From Adiantum capillus-veneris (lineage: Eukaryota; Streptophyta; Polypodiopsida; Polypodiales; Pteridaceae): a stretch of 64,000 nt of DNA. Of this stretch, positions 1 to 11,370 are shown piece by piece (the stretch's first letter is position 1; each line of letters opens with the position of its first letter). The translations under genes were made by a program, and so were the position numbers. The notes beneath the pieces are model-generated. The model saw only the letters and a list, made by a program, of their open reading frames with translations, searched no databases and had not been told where the DNA came from. The stretch covers positions 80,694,384-80,758,383 of the forward strand of contig CM043944.1 in the NCBI GenBank assembly GCA_014529385.2, read 5' to 3'.

Positions 1-501
1 CCAGGTTCAACTAATGACGTGGCAAAGCAGTACGGATCTCCGAACTTTGCGCTGACTATTGACGTGGCAGCCTGTACAAATTTTCGGATTTTACGCTGGC
101 CTGCTGACGTGGCAGCCTGTAATAATTTCCATGATTTACGATGGCCACTTCTCAACGCTAGCTTAGGGGACCGGTTGCTTTTGAGTTTGACTGTTTTTCA
201 TGTAACTGCTTTTCAAGGCCAAGGGCCTTCAAATATGTGCAGAGGGCTCATTCTTTGGCATGCTTCAATATGAAGGTGCAGAGGATGGAGTACCGGCGTT
301 GTGCAGAATTCAAGTAATATAAAGAAATACCGAAAGGGGCACCAAGGTTTGGGGCCAATACTCTCAGGGGTGGAACTCCGCCACTCCCCGTCTCGTGTGT
401 CATGCATCTCTTTCAGCTTAAATTTGTTCAGATGTTATTGAAGTACTTAAAGTTGTTCAATTTGTTCTTTTCTGTTGGCACGTGGAGCCCATCTTGTGAC
501 A
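1..501 (+). repeat. 5' LTR of element T1 (left end may be outside window)
   Basis: It aligns by eye with about 2501-2930. Shared landmarks are the GGCCAAGGGCC block, the CCAAGGTTTGGGGCCAATAC block and the end TGTGACA. The first ~150 bp holds three diverged ~50-bp subrepeats built on TGACGTGGCAG. A tRNA-Met type primer site follows one base after the end. Confidence 0.65.
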
Positions 502-502
502 G

Positions 503-514
503 TGGTATCAGAGC
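503..514 (+). other. Primer binding site, tRNA-iMet type (T1)
   Basis: TGGTATCAGAGC is the classical complement of the 3' end of plant initiator tRNA-Met used to prime LTR retrotransposons. It lies one base past the inferred end of the 5' LTR, which fixes that end and the plus orientation. Confidence 0.8.
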
Positions 515-1094
515 ATCAGGCGTGTGCTTTTCTAAAAGCATACCGGTCCTACAAAAGAGGAGACAGAGCAAACCGGCACTTCTGAAGGCTACTGGAATTT
601 TATTTGAAGAATCTTCGTGCTGTGACCCTGGACTTATTAGCCACTCCCACCCTTACTCATCGCGGATCGGGCGCACTCCCATCTTCACCGCTCTGTCCTA
701 CAACGCATAAGCCATAAAGAACCCAAGACATGGCGTTCATGGATTCAGCAGAATATCTGCAGTTTTTTCTGGACGAGCTTCACAACATTCTTTCGCGGCA
801 TCCTTAGCAAAATCTTCCGATGTTGCAAAGTTTTCAACAATTTTTGAATTACATGTTACCCCTCTGATGCCCCAGGTGGTACCTCCTCCTCTGGCACCCA
901 AAAGTACGAGAGCTTCCAACCGACAATCTTCCCAATCGTCTGTTCCCGTCGGGGGAGTCTTCAGGAATATGGTGCAACCATCTGACCCTGATCCAGTGCA
1001 ACCACCTTTGCCACCGTCATTGCCCCCACCTCCCTCACCACCACCGCCACCAGGTTACAATGGTTAGAGCCTATATGGATATCCTTATTATCCG

Positions 1095-1680
1095 TACTTG
1101 GGATACGCGCTTAACCAACCCAAAGATTTCAAGGATGGTGGCACGACAATCAATTTTTTCACTTTTTTTGGAAGGAAAGATCAAAAGAAAGCATTGCAAT
1201 TTCTACAACAATTCGACAACATCTATGCTTTGGGAGACTATACAGAAGAATCCAAGATTTCTTGAGCAGCGGGATTTCTTATAGATAATGTTATGCAATG
1301 GTGGAGTCGCGACAAACCGCATGCTCCAAGGACTTGGCAAGCTTTCAAGACAGTTTTTGCACGTAGTTACATGACTTCTATGTTTGAAGTCCGGATGTTG
1401 GTAGATTGGGGCAACTTGAAAATGCTTGCCATCGAAACCATGGACGATTATAACCAAAGGTTTCTTCACGTGTACCTTTCGATGTCCTTCCTTTAGGATC
1501 GTTCCCTTGGAGGCCCAATGCGAGCGATACACCATTGGACTACCATCACCATTGCAAGAATATTCTCTCTCCAAGCAAGTCTCCACCATGCAAAGCTTAT
1601 TATGCTACAGTTGGCTACAAACTGATGAAGGGAAAGCTAGAGTTTACCACAAAAGAACTTCCGGCCACTAACCACAACTC
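1095..1680 (+). pseudogene. Ty3/gypsy gag remnant
   Basis: Broken frames encode a retrotransposon gag-type segment with the family pattern QWWS...TWQAFK..F followed by DYNQRF at about 1310-1470. The first part (PKDFKDGGTTINFF onward, from about 1115) is in a different frame from the second and ends in a stop near 1263. No zinc knuckle is visible. The frame stops again at about 1495. The product would have been the virus-like-particle structural protein of T1. It is clearly a pseudogene. Confidence 0.6.
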
Positions 1681-1954
1681 TCGGTAACAACGAGCAAATT
1701 CTCGAAAATCAACCGCAAAGGCCTCGTTTAACACCTCAACAATGAGACACCTCACTACAAGAAGGTCGATGCTTTTGATGCTTTCTAACAGGGCATAGCC
1801 ATTCTAGTTGTCCCCATCTCATTGATAGACCAACGGAGCCGACGCCCGCACCAAGGTCGACAGAACCCTAGCGCCACCTCCAGCTAAGAGAGCTAGACCC
1901 AATACTAGACTAGTCCCTGATATCTATGGCATACTCCTTGAGAGTACAAATGAA

Positions 1955-2380
1955 TTGTGCCGAGCATATGGCAAAGTCAATGGCTTCAAAGCCCTTATTT
2001 TCTTTGACCCCGTAGCTACAGAGAACTTCATCCATCCAAAATTCTTGAGGCAAATGCACTTTGATTTGATTCACACGGTGGAGAAATTGAAGGATGAGCT
2101 AGCCACGGGGCAAACTCAGAAAGTGGTACCGCTCATTGGTGCTCTTCCAGTGGCTATCCAAGATTATCATGGAAAAGCTGCTTTCCACATTATAAAGTTG
2201 GGCAATTGCGACGTTCTCTTGGGCATGCCCTGGCACGAAAAGAATGATGCGACTCTCCAGGTTCGGAACTCAACCATCACCGTGATGCAGAAGGTGTCAC
2301 AAACTGCTGACGTGTCAGGTCACTTCAGAGCAAAGCCAACCTTTAGATCACGGCCGAGAGGCCTAGGCCCTAAACCCTAA
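1955..2380 (+). pseudogene. Retropepsin-like aspartic protease remnant (T1)
   Basis: A 141-codon open frame resembles the gypsy protease region. The segment FFDPVATENFIHPKF occupies the place of the catalytic D-S/T-G-A motif, and LLGMPWH resembles the C-terminal LG.PWL motif of plant gypsy proteases. The Gly of the DTGA/DSGA triad is not preserved (DPVA), so the enzyme is probably inactive. The frame ends 120 bp before the 3' LTR with no RT between. It may be the tail of a gag-protease fusion whose upstream part is now frameshifted. Confidence 0.55.
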
Positions 2381-2500
2381 GAAGAACAAACACAGAAGAA
2401 GAAGTCCTGCCAACTTATGGGACCCCGTTCGATGGGGCCCAAGTGACATAAAGGCATATAAAGCAGAACCCACACACACACAGAAGGATTTGCGCTAGTC

Positions 2501-2930
2501 TGATGACATGGCAACTGTACGGAAAACCCTGATTTTGCGCTGACATGATGACGTGGCAGACTGTACGGATTTTCGTATTTTGCGTTGATTGCTGACGTGG
2601 CAGTTGTACGGATTCCGTGATTTACGTTGGCAGCTCTTGGGTTAGTTGCTTTTGAGTTTGAAGCTTTTCACTGTAATTGCTTTTCAGGCCAAGGGCCTTT
2701 AAATATGAGGCTAGGGCTCATTCTCTGACATGTTTCCTGGAGAAGGTGCAGAGTCTGGAGTACCGGCTTGTACTGTGTTGATGCAATATAAAGGTATACC
2801 GATAGGGGCGCCAAGGTTTGGGGCCAATACTCTCTGGGGTGGAATTCCGCCACTCCGTGTTGCGTGTCGTCTCTCTCTCTCTTGGTTCAATTGTTATTGA
2901 AGTGCTAATCCGAAAGCTACTTCTGTGACA
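2501..2930 (+). repeat. 3' LTR of element T1
   Basis: Direct repeat of the left LTR starting at about TGATGACATGG and ending TTCTGTGACA. It has the same three TGACGTGGCAG subrepeats and the same GGGGCCAATACTCTC block. The start is approximate because no clean polypurine tract is visible just upstream; a short CA run (2471-2481) lies there instead. Confidence 0.65.
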
Positions 2931-3822
2931 AAATGTAGAGTAAACTCTCACGATCAGTGAAGACCGTGAAGTCGGCTCTAAGTAGGTAATGTTGCCACTA
3001 AGTAAGAGCATGGATCACTGGCAAAAGCTCTCTCTCATAAATCTCGGCTGTCAATTCTGGCCTTGAAAACAATCAGCTTTCATAGGCAATCACATGGTCT
3101 TCTTGCATTAAGACCGCTCCCAAACTACGACCACAAGCATCACAGTATACTTCAAATGACTTTTGCAAGTCCGGCAAAGTCAATACTGGTCCAATAGTCA
3201 ATTTCTCTTTCAGTGTCTAAAAGGCAGTCACCTCTGTCGATTCCCACGAGAAAGGGACTCCTTTCTGTGTCAATATGTGCAAAGGGGAAGCTACCTCTAC
3301 AAACTTTCAAATGAAACGCCAGTAATACGAACACAAGCCCAAGAAGCTTCTAACTTCATGAACATTCTTCAAATCGAGCCAATCACGTATAGTTTCAATC
3401 TTGACCGGGTCCATCTGTACTCCTGTTGTGGAGACGTTGTCCCCCAAAAAGTGTATCCCCGGCAAGAAAAATTCACTCTTTTTGGCATTGATAGCTAACT
3501 TGTGATCCCGCAATGCCTAAAAGACCTATAGCAGAAGGTGTCTATGTTCTGCATCATCCTTGGAGAAGACTATAATGTCATCAAAGAAAGTGCCGGCAAA
3601 TGATCTATACTCTCGAAAAATCCTATCCATCATTCGGTTGAAAGTCGCTAAAGCATAGGTAAGGCCATAAGGCATCACCAAAAATTCATATAAACCGAAG
3701 CTTGTCCAAAAGGCTGTCTTATAGACATCTTCCGGAGCGATTCTGATATGATGATATCCGCTTTTCAAATCAATCCTACTAAAACAACAGGATCCCAAAA
3801 GTCGGTCAAGAATATCATCGAT
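2931..3822 (-). pseudogene. Ty3/gypsy RT-RNase H fragment
   Basis: Read on the minus strand from 3822, the frames give RT motifs in order: IDLKSGYHHIRI, FLVMPYGLT (family FxxMPFGL), and FFDDIIVFS (catalytic Y/F-x-DD). The connection NAKKSEFFLPGIHFLG follows. RNase H pieces come next, with DACGRSLGAVL, ELLPVIHAL and DFTVFTDRESL read across frames down to 2931. A stop near 3520 and further frame changes in RNase H break it. It is truncated on the right by an LTR end of family L and on the left by T1. It is possibly an autonomous relative of the L elements (speculative). Confidence 0.8.
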
Positions 3823-3950
3823 TGTCACGTGACACATCCAACCCTATGTGTCCGTGGACAAGCTACAACACGACAAGGGTTCAGTCAGTCCAGTCAGTCT
3901 AGATTTAGAAGTGATCTGGCACAGACCGTGCATGTCTAGACACTCCTCAT
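3823..3950 (+). repeat. Truncated LTR terminus of family L, opposite orientation
   Basis: This stretch starts with the palindromic tip TGTCACGTGACA and continues as the reverse complement of the inner-to-outer end of the LTRs at 7350, 10484, 12511 and 15770 (shared CCCTATGTGTCCGTGGACAA). Similarity fades at about 3950, so only ~130 bp of the LTR remain. It abuts the RT fragment. Confidence 0.65.
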
Positions 3951-4050
3951 CTTCAGCACTTTCGCGACACAATTTATATCTCAAAAGAAGAAGGGAAAAC
4001 ATAGCCTGGCTAGTCCGCCAACACGATGAGGGAAAACTCTTCAAGAATTA

Positions 4051-4455
4051 TTGGTTTCCACGATCAGTAGATGCCTTAGAAGCACGTTGTGGTTGGCATT
4101 CAGCTATGCACCCACCTATAGTGAGCATGATCACTTGCTCAAATGGAGCACGCTTTTGTTCAGTGGCTTGACACGTCAACAATTTGTGACAGATAATTTG
4201 GTCAAGGGCATTTTTTTACTCTCGATGCAAAGTGGATAGGAGAGAAGAACTTTGGTTTCCACGATCAGTAGATGCCTTAGAAGCACGTTGTGGTTGGCAT
4301 TCAGCTATGCACCCACCTATAGCGAGCATGATCACTTGCTCAAATGGAGCAGGCTTTTGTTCAGTGGCTTGACACGTCAACAATTTGTGACAGATAATTT
4401 GGTCAAGGGCATTTTTTTACTCTCGATGCAAAGTGGATAGGAGAGAAGAACTTTG
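4051..4455. repeat. Near-perfect 201-bp tandem duplication
   Basis: A unit starting TTGGTTTCCACGATCAGTAG is present twice (4051-4251 and 4252-4455). By eye the copies differ only by about two substitutions (gtgagc/gcgagc and gcacgc/gcaggc). The unit is 67 codons long, so short frames repeat identically, but each is closed by a stop. No known protein is recognised. Confidence 0.9.
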
Positions 4456-6148
4456 CAAATTCTCTTCAGTTCTGAGCTCTACCTTGAAGCTATTGGATTA
4501 TTGACAATGTCTGTGCTAAAAGTTATCGATAAATCGGCACGTTGAATTTGGTGCAGTACGGCTGCACAAAAGGCAAGTCACTCTACATCTTCACAAATTG
4601 CCTAGATTGAATGCAGTCACTAATTTCTCCTTGAGATTTTAGGGATACTCACACGTTTATAGTATGACTATATGAAAAGATCTACATTGAATTAGAAATT
4701 TCTTTGATTGAACTAATGATATGTGCTCGTTTATGTATATATTGTTAGAGACATGTAGAGAAGGATGAAATGTCTACAATTTGATTTGAACTTAGTGCAT
4801 CTAATATCTACTAGAGATCAACGAGATTTGGATGATGGCTAAGTGAATGAGGACTGAATATGATTCTAGTGCATCAAGGTTTCTATTTGCATGAGATGAT
4901 TGGATACAATAGAGTCACATCCCGTTAAGAAAACAAAGTATTGTGGTACATACTGGTAGGTTCCTTATTTTATTCACATTCCTGTAGATTCCTCCGCATA
5001 GATTCCTCCCAACCATTGAGCCTCGTCTGCAATAGTGAGCAAAATAACCAACCATAAGCAGGCTTCGAACCTTCGTCCATCTCAAACAGCAGCCTAAAGT
5101 TGTTGAGCTAACCAACACAGCTCAACTGGCTTTCTGCCTGCGATAGGCACCTCTTTCTTTTTAGAAAAAAATTCATGTCCTGGCCTGCGCTACTCAGCAC
5201 AGCCCTGCCCTGTCGGAAACCTTGCCTGGCGCTCAATCATGCTGGTGGCGTCGCTGCCATGCAGTTGCACATTCAACAAAGGCCCTTCCCTTTTTTGCAG
5301 CTCCACAATCGGCACCCGTTGAAGATTCGCTGGACTCCGCCTGCGTTAATTTCGTTGGACTTCGCTTGGCATCTGTCCAGATTCCAACTATTAACGATTT
5401 TTTAAAAATCGTTGACACATACTTGTATCCTTGTTCTATTAGTCTTAAATTTTTTAAGTGTGTTTTCCTTTCGCAAAACAAGATAGCTAGAATAGTGCAC
5501 CTTAGTAATGTCATCAATCAATAGTCCCAGGTATTGTGGATCCACACGGTGGGTTAAAACATAGATAGTGAACACTCCCACCTAGATAACCCTACAAGGT
5601 ACCTATGACTTGTAACTCGTGCATATCGAGATCATAATTACACATAGAAAGGGTTGATGTCTTAGAGTGTGGGCTAGAAGAATCGACCCTTGCAATCAAT
5701 AAGATAGCATGATTATGAAAGATAGCTCATTGCGCACATGTGGGTTGAATGTTTTGAATGCTTCCAGGTTTTCAGAAGCATCTTGGATTTACGTTTTAAA
5801 GCTAGAATCGTGATATACACGAAAAGAACTTTCATTTCACACCCATATTGATAGTTCTTTTATTGAGCAATTTTCCAAAGAAGAAAGTAACCTAGAAGCT
5901 TCTAGAAGATTCTGTTCTAGACGGGGGAATCTAGGAGGACAAGTAGAAGGACACTTCTTGCAAAGCTTTCAAAATTTGAGACACTTATCCACTCTTTTTG
6001 ACCGTTGAAAGAACACTTCTTGTAAAGATTTTCAAAGTTGGGACATTTGTCACACATGCATCAACCTTTTTGACATATGGCTCGACAAAGACTTGTCCCC
6101 ATGCTACCTAGCTTATCGTTTTTGCTCATAAAGCAACTCCATCTATAA
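4456..6148. other. Intergenic, no gene recognised
   Basis: Mostly AT-rich sequence between the tandem duplication and the first L element. It holds a possible minus-strand SINE head (about 4915-5135) and a GC-richer stretch with a 100-codon plus-strand frame (5222-5524) that I cannot match to any family. That frame may be chance. Confidence 0.5.
4915..5135 (-). mobile_element. Possible tRNA-derived SINE
   Basis: On the minus strand GTTGGTTAGCTCAACA resembles a pol III A box, and about 35 nt later GGTTCGAAGCC resembles a B box (consensus GGTTCGANTCC). That spacing fits a tRNA-like SINE head. No 3' poly-A or poly-T tail or target duplication was confirmed, so this is tentative. Confidence 0.3.
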
Positions 6149-7350
6149 TGTTAGGTGCAGTGGAATGAATGTTTACACTTTGCTCAAGATGAGTGCTTCG
6201 AATTGTGCTCAAGGTTCCTTTTGTTCTTATAGTAGGTAGAGCCTTCCGTTCTTGATGAGAGAATGCTATGATCACAACAAAGTGAGTGGACACTGTGCGT
6301 GCAAGTGTATGAGACTGAGAGATAGAGAGAGGAGAGATACGACACCAGAGTCGTTGTAAAACCCTCCTCCGAAGGCCCCACTTTCGTCGGCGAGAGTGGT
6401 CTACTTATGATTGCACAAACTGGTACAAATTGTATAAATGTGACTGATGCAAGTCTAGGCTCTGTCTCGGCGATGACGACACGACGAGACCGACCCAAGG
6501 GCTGAAATCTGCAATCTTTTATTTGCAGTCCAAAAACGATATGGGTTGAAATTTGCGGCTAGTCCAAAAACGCTAATTATGGGGGCTGTTTTCTGTGAAT
6601 CTTTGACGCTGAAAATCTGCAGGTTTAGGGTCGAAAACAAAGGTTCGTAAGGGCTGAAATCTGAGGTTCTTACCAGGCTGAATCTGCTACTTCTTTATGG
6701 GCTGAATCTGCTACTCTTCTATTGCTGAAAATCGGCGAAGGCTGAAAACTGCAACTGCGGAGATCTTCAAAAACGCTAGGGCTGCTGATGGCAAATACGC
6801 TAGCTTGTCTGCTTCTTCTGGCGATGGATGATGATGCAAAACGCTAGTGGTTGGGAGGTATGGCGATGACTGCTGATGCACAAAACGCTAGGCAAGGGGT
6901 CTTCAAAAACACTAGGGGAGGTTCTGCTTCTTGCTTGGAGAAAATCCACCAAGAGTCTTGTTGAGAAGTTGCCTGTTGAGCTTGGCACCTGTTGCCTCTT
7001 CTGCCATTTAGTGCTAGTCTAGGTTTGCTTATATACAAACTTACTCAATTTGCCCTACCTACTTTCCAACAAAAGTCACTTAAAAATAATAGGTGAAAAA
7101 TGTCAAAAAGAGGTAAAATAGGCTAAATGCACTGGAAAATTCCCCTAAAGGATTCTGATGGGAATTCTTATGATCATGCTGTGTGTAACTAGAGGATATG
7201 CATCTACACTAAGTGACTGGGCATGCACAGTCTACGAATAGACTCACAAAAGTGTCAGATCACTTCTAATCTAGACTAACTGGACAAACTGAATCCTGAT
7301 CATGTTGTAGCTTGTCCACGGACACATAGGGTTGGATGTGTCACGTGACA
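6149..7350 (-). repeat. 3' LTR of L-1
   Basis: About 1.2 kb, starting (element sense) with the palindrome TGTCACGTGACA at 7350 and ending CCTAACA at 6149. Its interior carries degenerate minisatellite-like repeats of GGCTGAAATCTGC and CAAAAACGCTA. The 3' part contains an oppositely oriented pair GGCCCCACT..CGTCGGCGAGAGTGG conserved in all four L LTRs. Confidence 0.85.
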
Positions 7351-7363
7351 TCCCCTCCTTTTC
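7351..7363 (-). other. Polypurine tract of L-1
   Basis: On the minus strand GAAAAGGAGGGGA directly precedes the 3' LTR. This is the plus-strand primer for reverse transcription and confirms the minus orientation. Confidence 0.75.
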
Positions 7364-7451
7364 AAAGTGAGATACTGGTACCGAACTGTATGGCGTCGAG
7401 GGAGATCGCCAATAGCATCCGGAATCCTGGAAGGGACTCTTCGTCGGCCCA

Positions 7452-8862
7452 CTATGATGTGTGGGTCGTGCGGTACTTGAACTTCATAAAGGTCTGCAAC
7501 GCTTGCTTCTTTGGGCCGTGCCGAAAGCGACACAAAGTCTTCTGTGGCTCCTTCGATGCTTCAACTTCGTCTAGAGTCATGCTTCTTTCTTCTTCAAAAA
7601 TCTCCATGGCGAAAAATTCTTGAAACCACCTCCAACACAAAACCATGAACATACCTATTCCAAGTGGAAAAAATCTTGTCTTCCTCAAAGACTGTGCATG
7701 CAATGTAGATGAACAAATAGACGGAGTGCCAAACCATTAACCACACACACGCAAACAATGAGATCGAATCTTTCTCGTTTGATCTAAAGCAATCAACTGT
7801 GGCAATTCAAAACGGAAATGCCCATGCTTGGTGCTCATACGTTCATGTGCTCTTTCTACAATTGTATCGTGCCAAGGAAGAGACATGGAATGTGACTTCC
7901 TTGAATGCATACTTTTCCGCTTTTCATGAACAATCCGCATACATTCGTGCTCATTCATGAGTGAAACGTGCTCAACGTACAATATGCCATGCCTAATAAA
8001 AGGGATCACAAAAAGACGCTGACTAAAATATAGGAAACGATCACGAATGAACACTTGAACAATGCGTGCGTATCAATCATGCGAACACATAATACTTCCT
8101 GTGAGGGTTCTTTGGACCTAGGCTCGAGAGCCAAGATCGAGTCTTCGTGATTGATCGAATCTGCAACGAGGTTAGCTTCGCTAGAAAAAGCATCCACTAA
8201 CACATCATCCTTGTGAACAATCACATCATCTTCATGCAACTCATCATGCTTGTGAGAAATCACATCTTGATCATGCAAATCATCATGCTTATGAGAAATC
8301 ACACCTTGATCATGCAAATCATCATGCTTATGAGAAATCACATCTTGATCATGCAAACCATCATACTCATCATTATCATCCAAATCATCATGCTTATCAT
8401 TGTCATTCAAATCATCATAATTCTCACAATCATGCTTTGGAGAAGAAGAGACTGAGAGAATCTCCTTTTCTTGATTCTATTGCATCTGTGCCTGCGTTTG
8501 AGAAAAGAGTTGCAACAGCTCTTGCATTCTTGCTTTGGTCTCACAATCAATTCTGCTTGTCTTGCTTTGTTCTCACGATCAAATTTGGCTTCACTTTCTT
8601 TTTCTTCCAAGTCGTACTTGCGCTCTATGGCTGCCATTTCTTCTTCGTAGTCACAATCTATGGCTGCCATTTCTTCTTCGTAGGCCTTTCTTTCTGCTTC
8701 TCTTTCTTGGTCCAACTCCTCCATAGGAGTTAGCACAATCCTTGACGTAGATGGGGAAGGGGGAGGGTCGGAAAAACCTCCTGGTGGGGAAAATTCTTCT
8801 TCACCTCTCTCATGCTCATCATCTCCAAGCGAAGTATCCATTCCGCTTCGAGTGATGACCAT
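7452..8862 (-). pseudogene. Gag-like coiled-coil protein of L-1, frameshifted
   Basis: The minus-strand frame opens MVITRSGMDTSLG, like the M.TRSG start seen in many gypsy gag proteins. A Pro/Ser stretch follows, then a long charged segment rich in E, K and A (EELDQEREAERKAYEEEMAA), predicted coiled coil. The frame then shifts. The distal part (8410-8006) has four copies of the 13-residue repeat DLHDQDVISHKHD, then an acidic segment and VLCVRMIDTHALFK. A third frame (7703-7452) ends the homology to L-2 with CRF.HGPKKQALQTFMKFKYRTTHTS. No zinc knuckle or enzymatic motif is visible. It probably encodes a particle protein used in trans by a partner element (inference). Confidence 0.6.
8242..8358 (-). 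repeat. 39-bp coding minisatellite in L-1
   Basis: Three full 39-bp units starting CATCATGCTT at 8242, 8281 and 8320, plus a partial fourth. They encode the 13-residue repeat. L-2 has fewer, more diverged units, so copy number differs between paralogues. Confidence 0.85.
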
Positions 8863-9329
8863 CCACTGAAGTCGTGGGTTCTTGTGAGTTCTTGTGGGTT
8901 CTTGTGGTCTTGGTTGTTAAGTTCATGAGGAACTTGGGTTCTTGGGGTCTTGAGTTCTTGGGTTCTTGAGGGTCTTGAGGTTCTTGAGGTTTTCTTTCGC
9001 TTGAGAAGGATCTTCTCTTCTTCACCCGAGTTCTACTCCTTTCCGCAGGCGCATCCTTTGCGGCCTTGCGCTCACACCAAGGTTGCTTTTTCCCACCCCA
9101 CGTCGATTGGCCGACCGCTAAGTGCACAGTCCGCTCTCGATGAGTCAAAAGAGGCACAAGGGGAGGCTGGACAAGCCCTTCTTTCCTTGGATTCCTGTCA
9201 CTCTCCAAAAACACGACTAGGAATCGACACGCCCAAGCGAACTTGGGTTCGTGCGACCGCAACAAGCAAAAAAAAAAAATCTTGTGATTCTTGTGGTTCT
9301 TTCCTTGAGTGATACAGAACACTGCCAAA

Positions 9330-9342
9330 GCTATGATACCAA
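9330..9342 (-). other. Primer binding site of L-1
   Basis: On the minus strand TTGGTATCATAGC directly follows the 5' LTR. It differs by one base from the tRNA-iMet complement TTGGTATCAGAGC that is intact in L-2. Confidence 0.8.
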
Positions 9343-10484
9343 TGTTAGGTGCAGCGGAATGAATGTTTGCGCTTTGCACAAGATGAGTGCTCCGAACTGT
9401 GCTGAAGGTTCCTTTTGTTCTTATGGAAGGTAGAGCCTTCCATTCTTAATGAGAGAATGAGAAGAGAGATACGACACCAGAGACGTTGTAAAACCCTCCT
9501 CCGAAGGCCCCACTCTCGTCGGCGAGAGTAGTCTACTTATGATTGCAAAAGCTGGTACAAATTGTATAAATGTGACTGATGCAATTCTAGAGTCTGTCGG
9601 CGATGACGACGGGAACGGCGACACTGACCTAAGGGCTGAAATCTGCAATCTTTTATCTGCTATCCAAAAACGCTATGGGCTGAAATCTGCGGCTAGTCCA
9701 AAAACGCTGATTATGGGGACTGTTTTCTGTGGATCTTTGACGCTGAAAATCTGCAGGTTTAGGGCTAAAAACAGAGGTTCGTAAGGGCTGAAATCTGAGG
9801 TTCTTACCGGGCTGAATCTGCTACTTCTTTATGGGCTGAATCTGCTACTCTTCTATTGCTGAAAATCGGCGAAGGCTGAAAACTGCAAATGCGGAGATCT
9901 TCAAAAGCGCTAGGGCTGTTGATGGCAAATACGCTAGCTTGTCTGCTTCTTCTAGCGATGGATGATGATGTAAAACGCTAGTGGTTGGGAGGTATGGCGA
10001 TGACTGCTGATGCACAAAACGCTAGGCAAGGGGTCTTCAAAAACACTAGGGGAGATTCTGCTTCTTGCTTGGAGAAAATCCACCAAGAGTCTTGTTGAGA
10101 AGTTGCCTGTTGAGCTTGGCACCTGTTGCCTCTTCTGCCATTTAGTGCTAGTCTAGGTTTGCTTATATACAAACTTACTCAATTTGCCCTACCTACTTTC
10201 CAACAAAAGTCACTTAAAAATAATAGGTGAAAAATGTCAAAAAGAGGTAAAATAGGCTAAATGCACTGGAAAATTCCCCTTAAGGATTCTGATGGGAATT
10301 CTTATGATCATGCTGTGTGTAACTAGAGGATATGCATCTACACTAAGTGACTGGGCATGCACGGTCTACGAATAGACTCACAAAAGTGTCAGATCACTTC
10401 TAATCTAGAATGACTGGACAAACTGAATCCTGATCATGTTGTAGCTTGTCCACGGACACATAGGGTTGGATGTGTCACGTGACA
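9343..10484 (-). repeat. 5' LTR of L-1
   Basis: Direct repeat of 6149-7350 with scattered substitutions and a ~50-bp gap near the CCTAACA end (the other LTR has extra sequence at about 6250-6330). Element-sense ends are TGTCACGTGACA at 10484 and CCTAACA at 9343. Confidence 0.85.
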
Positions 10485-10620
10485 TAAATTTAGCCTTTGT
10501 GCCCTCATTTGAGGATCATCTACTTGCCAAATATCCACTCTTATCATTAGTCCAACAGGCCTCTTCGCTATCGCCATCATCTCTCTCTGCATCTATCAAC
10601 AAACTCTCTCCTAAGTAAAC

Positions 10621-10697
<77 letters not shown>

Positions 10698-11370
10698 GCT
10701 TACTGATTTTCAGAGAGCAAATCTACCAATCAGAAAATTCAGCTCTAATATTGAAACTTCAAGCTCTCGCTCTCTCTCTCTCACCATGAATGCAACCAAG
10801 AAGATGGACTGTTGTTCTATCCCAAAAACCAGTTGAATTTTCTCTTTGTAAATATGTTGAAATCATCTAATATGTTGTTTGTTTTTATGCATGTGCACAT
10901 AACATCTTGCATGATCCACGAGTGTGCGTCTACTTAAAACTCACTCTTGGGGAGTTGATTGTGACTGAGCTCAATCCTAAGGTACTTGGATTGAGCAAAA
11001 ATATATTTCCTTCGGGGGTTGCCCATCTTGGACCCTCATTCTGTTCCTTGTCTCCTTGAAGTGGGGTGATTAATATTTCGTCAAGTTCTTCCAATATTGA
11101 ATCACGAATAAGCACTCGAAGTTCCACAAGGCTCTTACAGGATGTGACTGCACCAAGAGTTCGGAAAGGATGAAGTGGCTTTATAGGGATCTAGATACAT
11201 CAAGAGTTCTAAACAAGATGAGATTGCTAGATTGAATGATTGAAACACAGTGTTCGATGTGAACTAAGTGTGTGATTTATGGACTGCATGCTCTGTGAAT
11301 GTATTGTCTTGTGGGACGGTCATGGACATGGTTTTTGCCTGAAATGTGAAAAGAAAGGCAAAACATCCAC
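10485..11370. other. Spacer between L-1 and L-2
   Basis: No gene recognised. It contains a long CT array and one 65-codon minus-strand frame (11127-10930) with no family match. The right end (TCCAC, 11366-11370) is the left target duplication of L-2. Confidence 0.5.
10624..10697. repeat. (CT)n microsatellite
   Basis: Uninterrupted CT dinucleotide array of about 37 units, with a shorter CT cluster ~70 bp downstream. Confidence 0.95.

Larger units (their letters stand above)
1..2930 (+). mobile_element. Gag-protease LTR retroelement lacking pol (T1)
   Basis: Two LTR-like direct repeats enclose a tRNA-Met primer binding site, a degraded gag region and a degraded aspartic protease region. The second LTR begins only about 120 bp after the protease frame ends, so RT, RNase H and integrase are absent. 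This matches the TR-GAG or large-deletion class of non-autonomous Ty3/gypsy elements (known class; assignment inferred). The left end may be cut by the window edge, so no target duplication can be tested. The right LTR ends directly in a minus-strand gypsy RNase H fragment, which means T1 inserted into an older gypsy copy. Confidence 0.7.
6149..10484 (-). mobile_element. Non-autonomous LTR retroelement L-1
   Basis: Minus-strand element. The 5' LTR is 9343-10484, the primer site 9330-9342, the gag-like region about 8862-7452, the polypurine tract 7351-7363 and the 3' LTR 6149-7350. The internal region is only ~2 kb and has no protease, RT, RNase H or integrase. The LTRs run TGTCACGTGACA to CCTAACA in element sense. 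Flanking bases (TATAA and TAAAT) do not form a clear target duplication. It is paralogous to L-2 along its whole length. Confidence 0.85.

Noticed and set aside
5222-5524. 100-codon frame as a host exon
   Set aside because: No family match and no clear splice or start context; kept only as an unassigned stretch.
8950-9312. Plus-strand frames over the L-1 leader and gag
   Set aside because: Shadow of the minus-strand element; primer site, polypurine tract and paralogue conservation all fix the minus strand.
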